A stretch of 64,000 bases of DNA from Gammaproteobacteria bacterium (GTDB lineage Bacteria > Pseudomonadota > Gammaproteobacteria > Poriferisulfidales > GCA-002705445), in NCBI GenBank assembly GCA_018675635.1, contig JABGXU010000007.1:317366-381365 (forward strand), given 5' to 3'. Below the pieces are notes generated by a model, which saw only the letters and a list, made by a program, of their open reading frames with translations, was not told the DNA's origin and ran no database searches. The position numbers were made by a program, and so were the translations under genes. Positions 63,670 to 64,000 of the stretch are shown here, one piece after another. Within the stretch, counting starts at the first letter, position 1. Each line of letters starts with the position of its first letter.

Positions 63670-64000
63670 ATGTTTAATGAAGACATGACAATTGAGAGTT
63701 TTGATCCAGAGTTAGCAAAAGCTATAAAGGATGAAACTAAAAGACAAGAAGAACATATTGAATTAATAGCATCTGAAAACTATGCAAGCCCAAGAGTAAT
63801 GGAAGCTCAAGGGTCTGTTTTAACAAATAAATATGCAGAAGGCTATCCTGGTAAAAGATATTATGGTGGTTGCGAAAATGTTGATGTTGCTGAACAATTA
63901 GCGATTAATCGTTTAAAAGAACTTTATGGTGCTGATTATGCAAATGTTCAACCGCACTCAGGGTCGCAAGCGAATGCAGCTGTATACATGGCTTTATTGC
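63670..64000 (+). CDS. glyA: Serine hydroxymethyltransferase, N-terminal part (runs off window)
   Basis: GlyA interconverts serine and glycine and makes methylene-tetrahydrofolate, the main C1 entry to folate. The visible 110 residues show [40 protein letters not shown] and [11 protein letters not shown], all diagnostic. The PLP lysine lies beyond the window. GGAGTAAGGAG precedes the ATG, a very strong ribosome site. No glycine riboswitch or PurR site is visible in the 39-base gap before it. Confidence 0.97.
   Translation, partial: MFNEDMTIESFDPELAKAIKDETKRQEEHIELIASENYASPRVMEAQGSVLTNKYAEGYPGKRYYGGCENVDVAEQLAINRLKELYGADYANVQPHSGSQANAAVYMALL

Overview
This AT-rich window looks like the chromosome of a streamlined, probably marine gammaproteobacterium. 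The evidence is gene order: infB-rbfA-truB-rpsO-pnp, xseA / guaB-guaA / tadA / mltF, dnaX-ybaB-recR, mfd-csiV, ccmABCDEFGH, lolCD and msbA-lpxK-ycaR-kdsB are all runs typical of that class. Genes are packed tightly, many stops and starts overlap, and several genes start with TTG or GTG. I saw no transposase, integrase, phage gene or CRISPR array. Genus cannot be settled by reading; a sulfur-oxidising or methylotrophic marine lineage is a guess from gene content.

Layout. 1-5219: translation and RNA-decay operon (infB 3' part, rbfA, truB, rpsO, pnp), then msrB. 5323-7643: a redox module with a P450-type ferredoxin, a GST-fold protein, a [2Fe-2S]/FAD/NAD reductase and a small membrane protein, with no oxygenase nearby. 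7640-12078: xseA divergent from guaB-guaA. 12079-14431: an accessory island inserted between guaA and tadA, holding a small lipoprotein, a methyltransferase, a zinc-ribbon membrane protein and a formaldehyde-activating-enzyme (Fae) homologue that lacks the family histidine; three copies of a repeat derived from the fae 3' end punctuate it. 14525-15765: tadA and a short MltF-type lytic transglycosylase. 16065-21538: a branched-chain amino-acid type ABC operon without its binding protein, led by an acyl-CoA-synthetase-like protein whose catalytic motifs are erased. 21531-25271: RraA-like protein, isocitrate lyase, isocitrate dehydrogenase, DUF1820. 25399-38127: DEAD-box helicase, tRNA-Ser, dnaX, ybaB, recR, small cytochrome c, orn, nadB, degP, lepA, periplasmic metallo-beta-lactamase, folP, pterin dehydratase, terC. 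38165-44602: methanethiol-oxidase locus (SCO, mtoX, SCO, MauG-like dihaem protein, TlpA-like lipoprotein) followed by DUF4242, a BI-1 membrane protein, tRNA-Ser, a micro-protein and a rhodanese. 44748-50992: nagZ, mscS, csiV, mfd. 51127-57104: complete cytochrome c maturation operon. 57104-64000: lolC/lolD, DUF2062, msbA, lpxK, ycaR, kdsB, cbiX-like and the start of glyA.

How it fits together. Methanethiol oxidase releases formaldehyde, sulfide and peroxide, and SCO/MauG proteins are its known neighbours; the full Ccm operon provides haem attachment for the MauG-like and other c-type cytochromes. The Fae homologue, a rhodanese and glyA would fit C1 and sulfur metabolism, but that connection is inference. 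The strongest leads are the Fae-like protein with its repeat-punctuated island, the catalytically dead acyl-CoA-synthetase-like protein in the binding-protein-less ABC operon, and the orphan redox module at 5.3-7.6 kb.
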